A stretch of DNA of 64,000 nt from positions 2,852,001-2,916,000 of the forward strand of contig NZ_JAAQTL010000001.1 of assembly GCF_011742875.1 (NCBI RefSeq), given 5' to 3'. The number at the start of each line of letters is the position of its first letter. Positions within the stretch are counted from its first letter, which is position 1. The stretch comes from Luteibacter yeojuensis (GTDB lineage: Bacteria > Pseudomonadota > Gammaproteobacteria > Xanthomonadales > Rhodanobacteraceae). Shown piece after piece: positions 25,220-35,113 of this stretch. The translations under genes and the position numbers were made by a program. The notes beneath the pieces are model-generated. The model saw only the letters and a program-made list of their open reading frames with translations, searched no databases and had not been told where the DNA came from.

Positions 25220-26141
25220 TTGCTTTGCCCAAGGTCTTCAGTGCCACCGCGCAGGCCTCTTCGCGAAAAACGTCACGCTGGGCAGGGGCGCTCGACTCGG
25301 CGCTCAGCGGAATGTCGTAGCAGCCATCGGCACCGGCCACTCCGCCGTGGCGGCGCCAGAAGCGGTCGTACGCGGCGGCAGTGACGCCCGCCCGGCGATC
25401 CAGCGGATGTGCTTCCTGGGCCACGCCACGCACGCGCTCGATGCCGTAGTGGGCGGCCAACGCACGCACCACGGACAGCAGCAGGTCGCGCGGACGCAGC
25501 CCGCCGCTGGACCGGGTGAAGCGGGCGATCGCGCCGCGACCCAGATAGGCCCACGAACCGCGCATCGCCCCCACGAGCAGGCCATCGTCGCCACCGAAGG
25601 TGATCGCGCAGGACGAGATCACTTCCTTCTCGCCGTTCAGCAGGTACAGGCCCAACTCGCCCGTGCACTCGTGTTCCGGCGCGCGCGCGTGCAGGTAGGC
25701 CATCTCGCCGCCGCCGAGCGGCAGCGTGGCCAGCCGCACGTCGTGGCCCCTCAGCAGGCGCGCACTGATCCGTTCGGGAAACTCGCGCGCCACGAAGCGG
25801 TAGTGCGCCTCGATCAGCCGCGCCCGGGTCGCCATGTCGAACGACCGCGAGATGTAGTGCGACTGCCAGCGCTCGTAGACCCGGGGGTTGGACTCCGCGG
25901 CCGCACGCATGGCCCGGGACGCTCCCACGAAACCGAGCCACTGGGCCTGGCGCCGGAAGGCGGTAAGGGTACGCAGCAGGTAGGCCAGCCGCCGCTCGGG
26001 TACGGGCATCGACCGGCGGAGGGCGGCGCGGCGCCGCGCGTGGTCGACCACGAGGGCGAGGGGGCCGCGTTCCTGGCGGCTCTGGGCCCAACCGAGGGGA
26101 ATCTCCTCGAAGGGCGCGCTGTGGGGGTAACGGGGCTGCAT
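25215..26141 (-). CDS. DUF535 (VirK/YbjX-like) family protein
   Basis: This 308-residue soluble protein matches the DUF535 pattern. It has an N-terminal helical region, then SRSFDMATRARLIEAHYRFV, ELGLYLLNGEKEVISSCAITF and LVGAMRGSWAYLG. It closes with TRSSGGLRPRDLLLSVVRAL, and AYDRFWRRHGG near the C-terminus. VirK and YbjX are PhoP-regulated proteins linked to envelope integrity or peptide resistance in enterics; their activity is unknown. The final codons (ATG, TAG stop) lie inside a REP unit, so the REP insertion probably reset the C-terminus. It converges with the TonB receptor gene. Confidence 0.75.
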   Translation of the reverse strand: MQPRYPHSAPFEEIPLGWAQSRQERGPLALVVDHARRRAALRRSMPVPERRLAYLLRTLTAFRRQAQWLGFVGASRAMRAAAESNPRVYERWQSHYISRSFDMATRARLIEAHYRFVAREFPERISARLLRGHDVRLATLPLGGGEMAYLHARAPEHECTGELGLYLLNGEKEVISSCAITFGGDDGLLVGAMRGSWAYLGRGAIARFTRSSGGLRPRDLLLSVVRALAAHYGIERVRGVAQEAHPLDRRAGVTAAAYDRFWRRHGGVAGADGCYDIPLSAESSAPAQRDVFREEACAVALKTLGKAM

Positions 26142-26242
26142 GCCTTAAAGACGTGCGAGACCCTGAAAATTGAAATTCGCGGCAAGCTTGCCAACTGCCG
26201 CGGGATCGCCGGCTGATGGCCGGCTCCCACAGGCTCCTGGCC

Positions 26243-26358
26243 TCTATGGGAGCCGCTTCACGGGCCCCGGGCTGTCGTGGACGCCCCTTCACCGGTGTGG
26301 CTTTGTGGGCGCCCCCCTCACCGGCCGGGGCTTTGTGGGAGCCGCTTCAGCGGCGATG
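26243..26358. repeat. degenerate REP-like repeats
   Basis: Three direct, diverged copies of a unit resembling GTGGGAGCCGCTTCAGCGGC occur at about 26243-26265, 26299-26325 and 26335-26358, with an inverted arm near 26220. The third copy is the best preserved and contains the TGA stop of the SURF1 gene. This is a different subfamily from the GCTATAGC type found elsewhere in the window. Confidence 0.65.
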
Positions 26359-27138
26359 GGTCGCCTCAGGCTGGCGTTTGCGGCGCTCGTCCCGCCAGAC
26401 GATCCAGGCGCCGAGCAGGGTCAGGAGAGCCAGGCCGTACCAGGTGATGGCGTACATCAGATGGTTGTCGGGGAAAGCGATGACCGTGAGGCCGCCCACC
26501 GGGCCGTCGTTGCCCTCGCCGCGGCCGGGCGAAGACGCGGCGTCGGCATCGACGAAGTACGGCGCCACGGACGCCAACCCCTTCGCCGCCGCGATGGCCG
26601 CCACGTCCCGCGAATACCAGCGGTCGTTCGCGGGTTCGTTCGCTTGCAGGAACGCCCCCTTCGGCTCGCTGATGCGGAGCAGGCCCGAGATCGTCGTTTC
26701 CCCCGACGGACCGGGCGTGCAGGTGGCTTTGCCGCCGCACCAGGTGGACGAGACGAAGCCGCGGTTCACGAGCACGACGTCGCCGTTGCGCTGGCGCAGC
26801 GGCGTCATCAGCCACGAGCCCATGCCCAGTTCCGTACTGGCGCGAACGCGAACGCTCCTGTCCTGCAGGAAGGTGCCGGTAAGCTTCACCCGGCGGTACT
26901 CGTCGTTGGCCGCGCTGACCACCGGCCACTGGCCCCGGCCCGGCGCGTCCACCGGCTCCGCATGCACGCGCGCGTCGACCCGCGCGACCAGGTCGTGCTT
27001 CCACGCCCTCCGCTGCACCTGCCACGTGCCGAGCGCAAGGAAGGCGGCGAACAGGACCGCGCCCAGCAAGGCGAGGCCGCCCAGAACGAAGACGCCGCGC
27101 GGGCGGCGCGGCGTCTTCATGTCGTTGCCGGTATCCAT
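26347..27138 (-). CDS. SURF1 family cytochrome oxidase assembly protein
   Basis: This protein of about 263 residues has one helix near the N-terminus (VFVLGGLALLGAVLFAAFLA) and one near the C-terminus (HLMYAITWYGLALLTLLGAW), bracketing a periplasmic domain. That is the SURF1 layout. It carries GTWQVQRRAWKHDL and the C-terminal YAITWYGLA motif. SURF1 assists haem insertion into haem-copper oxidases, and here it directly follows cyoD. The ATG at 27138 is used; TTG at 27150 and ATG at 27120 are alternatives. The last residues (HRR) and the stop come from a REP-like repeat. Confidence 0.88.
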   Translation of the reverse strand: MDTGNDMKTPRRPRGVFVLGGLALLGAVLFAAFLALGTWQVQRRAWKHDLVARVDARVHAEPVDAPGRGQWPVVSAANDEYRRVKLTGTFLQDRSVRVRASTELGMGSWLMTPLRQRNGDVVLVNRGFVSSTWCGGKATCTPGPSGETTISGLLRISEPKGAFLQANEPANDRWYSRDVAAIAAAKGLASVAPYFVDADAASSPGRGEGNDGPVGGLTVIAFPDNHLMYAITWYGLALLTLLGAWIVWRDERRKRQPEATHRR

Positions 27139-27146
27139 GCCCACGT

Positions 27147-27560
27147 TCAAGGCAGGTTCTTGGCCTGCTGCTCGGTCATGTTGTGCGACATGCCCGGCAT
27201 CATGTTCGCGTTCATGTGGTACATGACCCAGATGGAACCGGTGAGGGTGATCACGACCATCACGAGGGTGAAGATGAGCGCCAGCATGTTCCAGCCGCCC
27301 TCCGCCTTCGTGTTCATGTGCAGGAAGTAGATCATGTGCACCACGATCTGGATCGCGGCGAAGGTGAGGATCACCACCGCCAGCGTCTGCGAGTTCGGGA
27401 TGACCTTGTCCATCACCAGCCAGAACGGGATCGCCGTCAGCACCACCGCGAGGAAGAAGCCCGTCATGTAACCCTTCAGGGTCACCGGGGCGTGGCCGTC
27501 GTCGTGCTCGTGGTGGTCGTGCGCGTCGTGGTGGTCGTGCGATTCGATGTGCGCGCTCAC
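27147..27560 (-). CDS. cyoD: cytochrome bo quinol oxidase subunit IV
   Basis: This 137-residue protein has a His/Asp-rich N-terminal tail (about twelve His in 25 residues) and three membrane helices, as in CyoD, which stabilises the CuB site during assembly. Family segments include [20 protein letters not shown] and [12 protein letters not shown]. The GTG start at 27558-27560 overlaps the cyoC stop (GTGA). The His-rich tail is longer than usual and could hold metal. Confidence 0.9.
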   Translation of the reverse strand: MSAHIESHDHHDAHDHHEHDDGHAPVTLKGYMTGFFLAVVLTAIPFWLVMDKVIPNSQTLAVVILTFAAIQIVVHMIYFLHMNTKAEGGWNMLALIFTLVMVVITLTGSIWVMYHMNANMMPGMSHNMTEQQAKNLP

Positions 27561-28192
27561 GGCAGCACTCCCATCAGGTAAACGAAGGTGAAGACGCCGA
27601 CCCAGACCACGTCCAGGAAGTGCCAGAACATCGACAGGCACATGATGCGGCGCTTGTTGGCCGGCGTGAGGCCGAAGCGGCCCACCTGGAACAGCAGCGT
27701 GATCAACCAGACGATGCCGAAGGTCACGTGCAGGCCGTGGGTGCCGACCAGGGTGAAGAACGACGAGAGGAAGGCGCTGCGCTGCGGGCCCGCACCCTCG
27801 TGGATCAAGTGGGCGAACTCGAACAGCTCGATGCCGAGGAACGCCGCGCCGAACAGGCCGGTGACGATCAGCCAGGCCATCATCGTGCCGCGGCGGTTCT
27901 TCTGCATCTCCAGCACGGCGAAGCCGTAGGTGATCGAGGACAGCAGCAGCATGGTGGTGTTGAGCGCCACCAGCGGCAGGTCGAACAGGTCGGCGCCGGA
28001 AGGACCGCCCGCGTAGCTCCGCCCCAGCACGCCGTACGTGGCGAACAGGCAGGCGAAGATGAGGCAGTCGCTCATCAGGTAGATCCAGAACCCGAGCAAC
28101 GTGCCGTTGGCCGGGTGATGGTCCTTGGACATCCAGAACTCGATGTCCTTTTCCGCGATCGCTGCGGAAGGCGTGGCGTTCATATCAGACAT
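27557..28192 (-). CDS. cyoC: cytochrome bo quinol oxidase subunit III
   Basis: This protein of about 211 residues has five membrane helices, the CyoC form of subunit III. It contains [20 protein letters not shown] and [19 protein letters not shown], with the conserved His-Gly-Leu-His stretch. The ATG at 28192 overlaps the end of cyoB; ATGs three codons either side are also possible. It lies inside the cyoABCD operon and stabilises the proton-pumping oxidase. Confidence 0.92.
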   Translation of the reverse strand: MSDMNATPSAAIAEKDIEFWMSKDHHPANGTLLGFWIYLMSDCLIFACLFATYGVLGRSYAGGPSGADLFDLPLVALNTTMLLLSSITYGFAVLEMQKNRRGTMMAWLIVTGLFGAAFLGIELFEFAHLIHEGAGPQRSAFLSSFFTLVGTHGLHVTFGIVWLITLLFQVGRFGLTPANKRRIMCLSMFWHFLDVVWVGVFTFVYLMGVLP

Positions 28193-30185
28193 GGGCGGCA
28201 AGCTCTTCCGTGCGGGCGGCCTCGGTGCGGGCCACGACGTCGGCGGGGATGTGGTAGTCGCGCTTGTAGTTGAAGGTATGGCCGATGGCGGTGACGATCA
28301 GCGCCACGAAGGCGAGGCCTGCGATCAGGAACATGTGCCAGATCATCGAGAAACCGAACACGAAGGCGAGACCGGCGAGGATGATGCCCGCGCCCGTGTT
28401 CTTCGGCATGTGGATCGGCAGGTAGCCTTCGAGACGACGGCCGGCGTTGCGCTCCTTCATGTCCCACCACGCGTCGGTGTCGTGGATGACCGGGGTGAAC
28501 GCGAAGTTGTATTCCGGCGGCGGCGACGAGGTGGACCACTCCAGCGTACGGCCGTGCCACGGGTCGCCGGTGACGTCGCGCAGTTCGTCGCGGCGCTTGT
28601 AGCTCACCCACAGCTGGACGAGGAAGGCACCGATGCCGAGCGCGATGAGGAAGGCGCCGAAGGCGGCGATCTGGAACCAGATCTGCAGCGACGGATCCTC
28701 GAAGTGGTTCATGCGGCGGGTGACGCCCATGAAGCCCAGCACGTACAGCGGCATGAAGGCGACCCAGAAGCCCACCAGCCAGAACCAGAAGGACAGCTTG
28801 CCCCAGAACGGATCGAGCCGGTAGCCGAAGGCCTTCGGGAACCAGTAGTTGATGCCCGCGAACAGGCCGAAGATCACGCCGCCGATGATCACGTTATGGA
28901 AGTGCGCGATCAGGAACAGGCTGTTGTGCAGCAGGAAGTCGGCGGGCGGCACGGCAAGCATGACGCCGGTCATGCCGCCGATGACGAAGGTGACCATGAA
29001 GCCGACCGTCCACAGCATGGGCACGTCGAAGGTGATCCGGCCGCGGTACATGGTGAACAGCCAGTTGAAGATCTTCGCGCCCGTGGGGATCGAGATGATC
29101 ATCGTGGTGATGCCGAAGAACGAGTTGACGCTCGCTCCGGATCCCATGGTGAAGAAGTGGTGCAGCCACACGAGGTAGGACAGCACCGTGATCACCACCG
29201 TGGCGTACACCATCGAGGCGTAACCGAACAGACGCTTGCGACTGAAGGTGGATGTGACCTCGGAGAACACGCCGAACACCGGCAGCACCAGGATGTAGAC
29301 CTCGGGGTGGCCCCAGATCCAGATCAGGTTCACGTACATCATGGCGTTGCCGCCGAAGTCGTTCGTGAAGAAGTTGGTGCCGGCGTAGCGATCGAGCGAG
29401 AGCAGCACCAGCACGGCCGTCAGCACCGGGAACGCGGCGACGATCAGCACGTTGGTGCACAGCGAGGTCCAGGTGAAGATGGGCATCTTCATCATGGACA
29501 TGCCGGGCGCGCGCATCTTCACGATGGTCGCGATCAGGTTGATGCCGGACAGGGTCGTTCCCACGCCCGCCACCTGTAGCGACCATATGTAGTAGTCGAC
29601 GCCGACATCCGGACTCTGCGCCAGGCCCGACAGCGGCGGGTACGCCAGCCAGCCGGTGCGGGCGAACTCGCCCACGAACAGCGAGGCCATGACCAGCATC
29701 GCGCCGGCCACCGTCATCCAGAAGCTGAAGTTGTTGAGGAACGGGAAGGCCACGTCGCGCGCGCCGATCTGCAGCGGCACCACGTAGTTCATGAGGCCGG
29801 TGACCAGCGGCATCGCCACGAAGAAGATCATGATCACGCCGTGGGCGGTGAAGATCTGGTCGTAGTGGTGCGGCGGCAGGAAGCCCGGGTTGCCGTTGAA
29901 GGCGATGGCCTGCTGGGCGCGCATCATGATGGCGTCGGAGAAGCCGCGCAGCAGCATAACGATGCCGAGCACCATGTACATGATGCCGATCTTCTTGTGG
30001 TCGATGCTGGTGAACCACTCGCTCCACAGGTAGCCCCAGAGCTTGTGCTTCGTGATGAGCGCGAGCAACGCGAGGCCGCCGATGGCGACCGCGACGAAGG
30101 TGCCGATGAGGATCGGCTCGTGGTACGGAATCGCCTCGAGGGTGAGGCGTCCGAAGATCAGTTTGGATAGATCTGGCATGTTCAT
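28185..30185 (-). CDS. cyoB: cytochrome bo quinol oxidase subunit I
   Basis: This protein of about 666 residues has some fifteen helices and is the catalytic subunit that oxidises ubiquinol and reduces oxygen while pumping protons. The haem and CuB region is explicit: [20 protein letters not shown] (low-spin haem His), [15 protein letters not shown] (CuB His with the cross-linked Tyr), and [13 protein letters not shown] (haem o and low-spin ligands). Its N-terminus [15 protein letters not shown] is like E. coli CyoB. The ATG at 30185 was chosen over the TTG at 30200. The 43-bp gap to cyoA is free of other features. Confidence 0.95.
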   Translation of the reverse strand: MNMPDLSKLIFGRLTLEAIPYHEPILIGTFVAVAIGGLALLALITKHKLWGYLWSEWFTSIDHKKIGIMYMVLGIVMLLRGFSDAIMMRAQQAIAFNGNPGFLPPHHYDQIFTAHGVIMIFFVAMPLVTGLMNYVVPLQIGARDVAFPFLNNFSFWMTVAGAMLVMASLFVGEFARTGWLAYPPLSGLAQSPDVGVDYYIWSLQVAGVGTTLSGINLIATIVKMRAPGMSMMKMPIFTWTSLCTNVLIVAAFPVLTAVLVLLSLDRYAGTNFFTNDFGGNAMMYVNLIWIWGHPEVYILVLPVFGVFSEVTSTFSRKRLFGYASMVYATVVITVLSYLVWLHHFFTMGSGASVNSFFGITTMIISIPTGAKIFNWLFTMYRGRITFDVPMLWTVGFMVTFVIGGMTGVMLAVPPADFLLHNSLFLIAHFHNVIIGGVIFGLFAGINYWFPKAFGYRLDPFWGKLSFWFWLVGFWVAFMPLYVLGFMGVTRRMNHFEDPSLQIWFQIAAFGAFLIALGIGAFLVQLWVSYKRRDELRDVTGDPWHGRTLEWSTSSPPPEYNFAFTPVIHDTDAWWDMKERNAGRRLEGYLPIHMPKNTGAGIILAGLAFVFGFSMIWHMFLIAGLAFVALIVTAIGHTFNYKRDYHIPADVVARTEAARTEELAAHV

Positions 30186-30228
30186 TACCGGGCTCGGCAA
30201 GGCTTGAATTCGTTGGGGGCCGGGGCGC

Positions 30229-31302
30229 TCAGAGCGGCCGCCCGGCGGGCGTCATCGGCTGGCCGCCGGTACCGCTGGCGACGCACAGGGCGCCCACGTA
30301 GCGCTTCTCGTCGGCGATGCCGACGCGCGCACGGGTGGCCGCGTCGAGCGAGGTCACGTTGTAGGCACCTACCACGCCCTGACCGCCCTGCGCGTCGAGC
30401 GCCATCATGTCGCTCACGCACATGCGGTTGGACTCGACGCAACGGTTGAGGATGGCGTTGTACAGCCCCGGGGCCACGGTGCCGTAGTAATGCACCGGTT
30501 CCTTCTCGCTGGGCTGCTCGAGCTTCAGGTAGTCCTCGCGGCCGAGCTGGTCGCCGCTGGCCTTGGCCTTGGCCACCCACGCGTCGAAGTCGGCGTCGGA
30601 CAGGCTATGGAAGCGGAAGCGCATGTCGGAGAAGCCGGCGCCGCTGTAATTGGCCGAAATACCCTCGAAATCGCCGGTTTTGTTCATGACCGCGTTGAGC
30701 TTGGTCTCCATGCCCGGCATGGCATAGATCATGCCGGCCAGCGACGGGACGAAGAACGCGTTCATGACGGTGGACGCGGTGATATGGAATTCGATGGGAC
30801 GGTCCACCGGGGCGGCCATCTCGTTCACCGTGGCGATACCTTGTTCGGGGTACAGGAACAGCCACTTCCAGTCGAGCGCCACGACCTCGACGACGAGGGG
30901 CTTCGTGCCTGGAGCCAGGGCGCGGGCATGGTCGACCTGCTCCACCGGGCGATACGGGTCGAGCTTGTGCGTGCTCGTCCAGGTGACCGCGCCCAGCGCG
31001 ATGATGATCAGCAGCGGGGCCGACCAGATCAGCAGTTCCAGCACCGTGGAGTGGTTCCAGTCCGGGTCGTATTCGGCATGGGCCGCCTTGTTCGACTCGC
31101 GGTACTTCCAGGCGAAGGCCAGGATCATGAAGATCACCGGGACGATGATGATCAGCATCAGCACCACGGAAATGATGATCAGATCGCGCTGCTGCCGGGC
31201 AATGTCGCCGGAGGGCGAGAGCAGGACGGCGTCGCAGCCCGACAGGAGCAGGGCCAGGGCGGGGATCAGCAATCCGCGCAACATCTTCATGGACATTCGC
31301 AT
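30229..31302 (-). CDS. cyoA: cytochrome bo quinol oxidase subunit II
   Basis: This lipoprotein of about 357 residues has lipobox LLLSGC, two membrane helices (about 45-70 and 90-110) and a periplasmic cupredoxin domain. Where cytochrome c oxidases have the CuA ligands, it reads [20 protein letters not shown] with no cysteines, so it is a quinol oxidase subunit. Several ATGs cluster at the start (31302, 31296, 31290); the first is given. It begins the cyoABCD-SURF1 operon. No cyoE (haem o synthase) follows, so that gene must be elsewhere. Confidence 0.92.
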   Translation of the reverse strand: MRMSMKMLRGLLIPALALLLSGCDAVLLSPSGDIARQQRDLIIISVVLMLIIIVPVIFMILAFAWKYRESNKAAHAEYDPDWNHSTVLELLIWSAPLLIIIALGAVTWTSTHKLDPYRPVEQVDHARALAPGTKPLVVEVVALDWKWLFLYPEQGIATVNEMAAPVDRPIEFHITASTVMNAFFVPSLAGMIYAMPGMETKLNAVMNKTGDFEGISANYSGAGFSDMRFRFHSLSDADFDAWVAKAKASGDQLGREDYLKLEQPSEKEPVHYYGTVAPGLYNAILNRCVESNRMCVSDMMALDAQGGQGVVGAYNVTSLDAATRARVGIADEKRYVGALCVASGTGGQPMTPAGRPL

Positions 31303-31443
31303 GATGGGGCAACCGTGGGGACACGAAAAAATACGCCGAACGGCCCGCGCCCACCATAGGACACTTTGTCCCATGGCCCTGCAAGCCGAGTAGTGCGATC
31401 CTTCGCTATCCTGCCATCCACCTCCCCGAGCGGGCCGAATACG

Positions 31444-32796
31444 ATGTCGAGCATTTCACACGCCGATCACAATGCCGCCGAGGGCGCCGAACGCGACGTC
31501 CGGCGCCAGCACCAGCACCACACCAGCCACGCCGCCGTGGCGCCCGGCGAGATCGCCGTGGGCGTGGTCATCGGCCGCGCCTCGGAATACTTCGACTTCT
31601 TCACGTACGGCATCGCGTCCGTCCTCGTGTTCCCGTCGGTGTTCTTTCCCTTCCTGAGCCAGCTGGACGGCATCCTGCTGGCCTTCACGATCTTCTCGTT
31701 CGCCTTCATCGCCCGGCCGATCGGCACGACCCTGTTCATGGCGATCCAGCGCACCTGGAGTCGCGGCACCAAGCTTACCGCCGCCCTGTTCCTGCTGGGC
31801 ACCTCCACGGTGTGCATGGCCTTCCTGCCGGCGAACACCACGCACGGTTACACCGTGATTGTGATTCTGGCGGTATTGCGCTTCTTGCAGGGCATTGCGC
31901 TGGGCGGCTCCTGGGACGGCCTGCCTTCCCTGCTCTCGCTGAACGCGCCGAAGCACCGCCGCGGCTGGTACGCCATGCTCGGCCAGTTGGGCGCCCCGAC
32001 CGGCTTCCTGATCGCGGCCTCGCTGTTCCTGTTCCTCAATACCCAGCTGTCCCGTGAGGACTTCCTGGACTGGGGCTGGCGCTATCCGTTCTTCGTGGCC
32101 TTCGCCATCAATGTGGTGGCCCTGTTCGCCCGGCTGCGCCTGGTGGTCACCGAGGAATACACCCAGATGATGGAAGAGGGCCAGCTCGAGCCGATCGGCA
32201 TCATCGAGATGGTCCGCGCGCAAGGCTACAACCTGTTCATCGGCGCCTTCGCGGCCCTGGCCAGCTACGCCCTGTTCCACATCGTCACGATCTTCCCGCT
32301 GTCGTGGATTTCGCTCACCCGCTCGCAGGACATCAATAATGTCCTGATCGTGCAGATCGTGGGCGCCCTCGTGGCGATCCTGGCCACCGTGGCGTCCGGC
32401 GTCATCGCCGACAAGGTGGGCCGCCGTAACACCCTGGGCACCATGGCCGTGCTGATCGGTCTCTTCGCCATCGCCTCGCCCTGGCTGCTGGGCGGCGGCA
32501 AGCTGGCCCAGGATGCCTTCCTGGTCATCGGCTTCGCCCTTTTGGGCCTGTCGTACGGCCAGGCCTCGGGCACCGTCACCGCCAACTTCGCCAAGCGTTT
32601 CCGCTATACCGGCGCCGCCCTGACCTCGGATTTCGCATGGTTGATCGGCGCGGCCTTCGCCCCGCTGGTCGCCCTGGGCCTGTCCCATCGTTTTGGCCTG
32701 GGCGCGGTCAGCGTCTACCTGCTGTCCGGCGTGGCCTGCACCCTGCTGGCCCTGCGTATCAACCGCGCGCTCGAGACCGATAAGAACAAGGCCTGA
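31444..32796 (+). CDS. MFS transporter, metabolite:proton symporter type
   Basis: This 450-residue protein has twelve helices and a His-rich cytoplasmic N-terminus (RRQHQHHTSHAA). Helix 1 is GVVIGRASEYFDFFTYGIASVLVFP, a variant of the helix 1 motif of the metabolite:H+ symporter subfamily, and helix 5 carries LRFLQGIALGGSWDG. The family moves organic acids or osmolytes; no substrate can be read from this sequence. It diverges from cyoA across about 140 bp, so both could share a control region. It is followed by a REP pair and then ada. Confidence 0.8.
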   Translation: MSSISHADHNAAEGAERDVRRQHQHHTSHAAVAPGEIAVGVVIGRASEYFDFFTYGIASVLVFPSVFFPFLSQLDGILLAFTIFSFAFIARPIGTTLFMAIQRTWSRGTKLTAALFLLGTSTVCMAFLPANTTHGYTVIVILAVLRFLQGIALGGSWDGLPSLLSLNAPKHRRGWYAMLGQLGAPTGFLIAASLFLFLNTQLSREDFLDWGWRYPFFVAFAINVVALFARLRLVVTEEYTQMMEEGQLEPIGIIEMVRAQGYNLFIGAFAALASYALFHIVTIFPLSWISLTRSQDINNVLIVQIVGALVAILATVASGVIADKVGRRNTLGTMAVLIGLFAIASPWLLGGGKLAQDAFLVIGFALLGLSYGQASGTVTANFAKRFRYTGAALTSDFAWLIGAAFAPLVALGLSHRFGLGAVSVYLLSGVACTLLALRINRALETDKNKA

Positions 32797-32804
32797 GCCC
32801 GTCC

Positions 32805-32882
32805 TGTAGGAGCCGCTATAGCGGCGAGAGCAATCTGGCAGCACCGCGGCCAGGTTTTCTCGCCGCTATAGCGGCTCCTACA
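32805..32882. repeat. REP pair (inverted)
   Basis: REP units at 32805-32828 and, inverted, at 32859-32882 flank a 30-bp spacer. The pair begins 8 bp after the MFS stop, so it would form a long hairpin in the 3' end of that transcript and separate it from ada. Confidence 0.9.
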
Positions 32883-32953
32883 AGAATTACGCCCTGAAAT
32901 TGCCGCCCGATCCCCGGCGGCACGGCCCAGCTCCACGGCGTTACCCTTACGCC

Positions 32954-34003
32954 ATGCTCTTCGACCTCCCCGACCACGACACCCTCTACCGGGCCCTGCT
33001 GGACCGCGACCCCGCCTACGACGGCCACGTCTACGTCGGCGTGACGAGCACGGGCGTCTTCTGCCGGCTGACCTGCGCGGCCCGCAAGCCGAAATACGAG
33101 AACACCCGGTTCTTCGATTCCGTGGCGGGCTGCTTCGAGGCGGGCTTCCGGCCCTGCCTGCGCTGCCGGCCGCTGGACCCGATAGGCCAGCGGGAGCCCC
33201 TGGTGTCGGCGCTGCTTCGCTGCCTGGAGGACGAGCCGGAGCGGGTGTGGTCGGAGGACGATCTGGTCCGCCTGGGCTACGACCCCTCCACCGTCCGGCG
33301 CAGCTTCAAGCGGCACCTCGGCCTGACCTTCCTCGACATGGCGCGCCTGCGCCGGGCCGGCCGGGGGATGGATAAGCTGGTCGCGGGGGCCAGTGTCATC
33401 GACGCGCAGCAGGCCGCGGGGTACGGGTCCGGCAGCGGATTTCGCGAAGCCGTCGTGAAGCTGCTGGGCGACTGCCCCGCCGAGCTGCGCGGACGCGAAT
33501 GGCTGAAAGCCGACTGGATCGAGACGCCCATCGGCAGCATGCTGGCCGTAGGCGACACGCAGACGCTGCACCTGCTGGAGTTCTTCGATCGCACCGCCCT
33601 GCCGAACGAGTTGAAGCGGCTGCGCGCGGCGACGCGCTCCACGATTACCTTCGGGCGAACGCCGGTCATCGAGCGGATCGAAGCGGAACTGCGCGAATAC
33701 TTCTCGGGCTCGCGGCGTTCGTTCGAGACACCGCTGGCGATGCATGGCTCGCCTTTCACCCGCGCCGTATGGGATGAATTGATCGCGATTCCACCGGGCA
33801 CGACACGCAGCTATTCAGAGGTTGCCGCGGCGGCGGGACGGCACACGGCCGTACGCGCGGTGGCGAGGGCGAACGGCGCGAACCAGATTGCGATCGTGAT
33901 TCCGTGCCACCGGGTGATTGGAGCCGACGGGTCGTTGACGGGGTATGGCGGTGGACTGTGGCGGAAAGACTGGTTGCTGCGGCACGAGCGGAAGCTGGTG
34001 TAA
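32954..34003 (+). CDS. ada: Ada bifunctional DNA methyl-repair protein and regulator
   Basis: This 349-residue protein is the full-length Ada type. The N-terminal zinc domain has Cys37, Cys41, Cys68 and Cys71 (VFCRLTCAARKPKYENTRFF, RPCLRCRP). The first of these accepts methyl from phosphotriesters and turns the protein into an activator. An AraC-like helix-turn-helix region follows (about 95-165). The C-terminal O6-methylguanine transferase domain has active Cys318 in AIVIPCHRV. It is used for adaptive repair of alkylated DNA. The ATG at 32954 begins the known N-terminus. The gene stands alone, with a REP pair on each side. Confidence 0.93.
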   Translation: MLFDLPDHDTLYRALLDRDPAYDGHVYVGVTSTGVFCRLTCAARKPKYENTRFFDSVAGCFEAGFRPCLRCRPLDPIGQREPLVSALLRCLEDEPERVWSEDDLVRLGYDPSTVRRSFKRHLGLTFLDMARLRRAGRGMDKLVAGASVIDAQQAAGYGSGSGFREAVVKLLGDCPAELRGREWLKADWIETPIGSMLAVGDTQTLHLLEFFDRTALPNELKRLRAATRSTITFGRTPVIERIEAELREYFSGSRRSFETPLAMHGSPFTRAVWDELIAIPPGTTRSYSEVAAAAGRHTAVRAVARANGANQIAIVIPCHRVIGADGSLTGYGGGLWRKDWLLRHERKLV

Positions 34004-34009
34004 TCGGGT

Positions 34010-34101
34010 CTCGCCGCTATAGCGGCTCCTACAACGATTGCCGGAACCTTGTGCTCCTACAACGGTTGCCGGAGCCTTGTAGGAGCCGCTATAGCGGCGA
34101 G
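34010..34101. repeat. REP pair (inverted) between convergent genes
   Basis: REP units lie at 34010-34033 and, in opposite orientation, at 34078-34101. The spacer contains a partial third arm (GCTCCTACAACGGTTGCCGG near 34053) that repeats the sequence following the first unit. The cluster fills the space between the convergent ada and epimerase genes and may act as a two-way transcription barrier. Confidence 0.9.
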
Positions 34102-34112
34102 AGCACGTAACC

Positions 34113-35099
34113 TCAACCCAACACGGGATACGGTCCATCCTCGAACACGGCGTCGTGATAGCCCTTCACGCCGACGACGCGCGCCATCTCGCTGCGGAAG
34201 TCCTCGCCACGGCGCAGGCAGTCCAGCACGAAGGCGAAATCGCGTTTCGGCCGCCAGCCGAGGTCGCGCGTGGCGCGCCCGCTGTCGTAGACGCGATCCA
34301 GCGACGGCAGCAACCTCCAGCCGCGCGTGGCATACAGCGCATCCGCGTCCGGGAACAGGCGGCGCACCACGCCGGCGGCGTCACGGCGCAGTTCCGCCAC
34401 GTCGCCGCGCACGAACGGCGGCGTCGCCGAAACGATGTAGCGGCCGAATCTCAGCGCGGGCGCACGTTCCAGCGCGGCAAGGTGCGCCTCGACGATGTCC
34501 TCGATATCCGCACGCCGGTACAGCAACTCGTTGGCCTGCATGTTCGCGGTGTCGTATGCGGAACGGACGTGCGCGTTGTCGTCGTCCTCCGGAAAGAACC
34601 GCGACGTACGCAGCACCAGCACCGGCAGCTTGTCCTTCCGCGCGACGAGTTCGCACATGCCTTCGGCGGCGATCTTCGTCGCGCCGTAGATGTTCTTCGG
34701 AATCGGCGCCACGTCCTCGTCGATCCATGCCGCCGGCTCGCCCGGCGCGGGCGACAGCGCCGCACCGAACGCACTGGTGGTGCTGGTGAAGACGAACGAC
34801 CGCACGCCGTGCGCCACCGCCGCCTCCAGCAAGGCCACGGTGCCGCCCACGTTGGTGTCGACGAACTCGCGTTTCGAATGCGTCGCCACGTGCGGCTTGT
34901 GCAGGGTGGCACTGTGGATCACCTGCGCGACCCCGGACATCGCGTCGCGCACGAAGGCCTCGTCGTGGATCGAACCGACGACGTGCGTGTACGGGGACGG
35001 CTTGATGTCCAGGCCGCGCACCTCGCGGCCGTCCGCCTGCAGGCGGCGGACCAGCGCTTCGCCAAGGTGGCCGGCGCTGCCGGTGACGAGGACGGTCAT
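34113..35099 (-). CDS. NAD(P)-dependent sugar epimerase/dehydratase family protein
   Basis: This 328-residue extended SDR enzyme has the Rossmann motif TGSAGHLG near residue 7, so it binds NAD(P). The catalytic YGATK (Tyr-x3-Lys) lies near residue 194, after the Ser/Thr in FTSTTSAFG. It also contains RTSRFFPEDDD and a C-terminal substrate region. The set is typical of nucleotide-sugar epimerases or reductases, but no sugar can be assigned. It is 14 bp downstream of the DUF2058 gene on the same strand, so the two may be co-transcribed. Confidence 0.78.
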   Translation of the reverse strand: MTVLVTGSAGHLGEALVRRLQADGREVRGLDIKPSPYTHVVGSIHDEAFVRDAMSGVAQVIHSATLHKPHVATHSKREFVDTNVGGTVALLEAAVAHGVRSFVFTSTTSAFGAALSPAPGEPAAWIDEDVAPIPKNIYGATKIAAEGMCELVARKDKLPVLVLRTSRFFPEDDDNAHVRSAYDTANMQANELLYRRADIEDIVEAHLAALERAPALRFGRYIVSATPPFVRGDVAELRRDAAGVVRRLFPDADALYATRGWRLLPSLDRVYDSGRATRDLGWRPKRDFAFVLDCLRRGEDFRSEMARVVGVKGYHDAVFEDGPYPVLG

Positions 35100-35113
35100 C
35101 GTGGATCGCTCCG

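Noticed and set aside
27183..27581. His-rich plus-strand frame over cyoD
   Set aside because: It mirrors the cyoD His-rich codons and helices on the opposite strand; cyoD is clearly the real gene.
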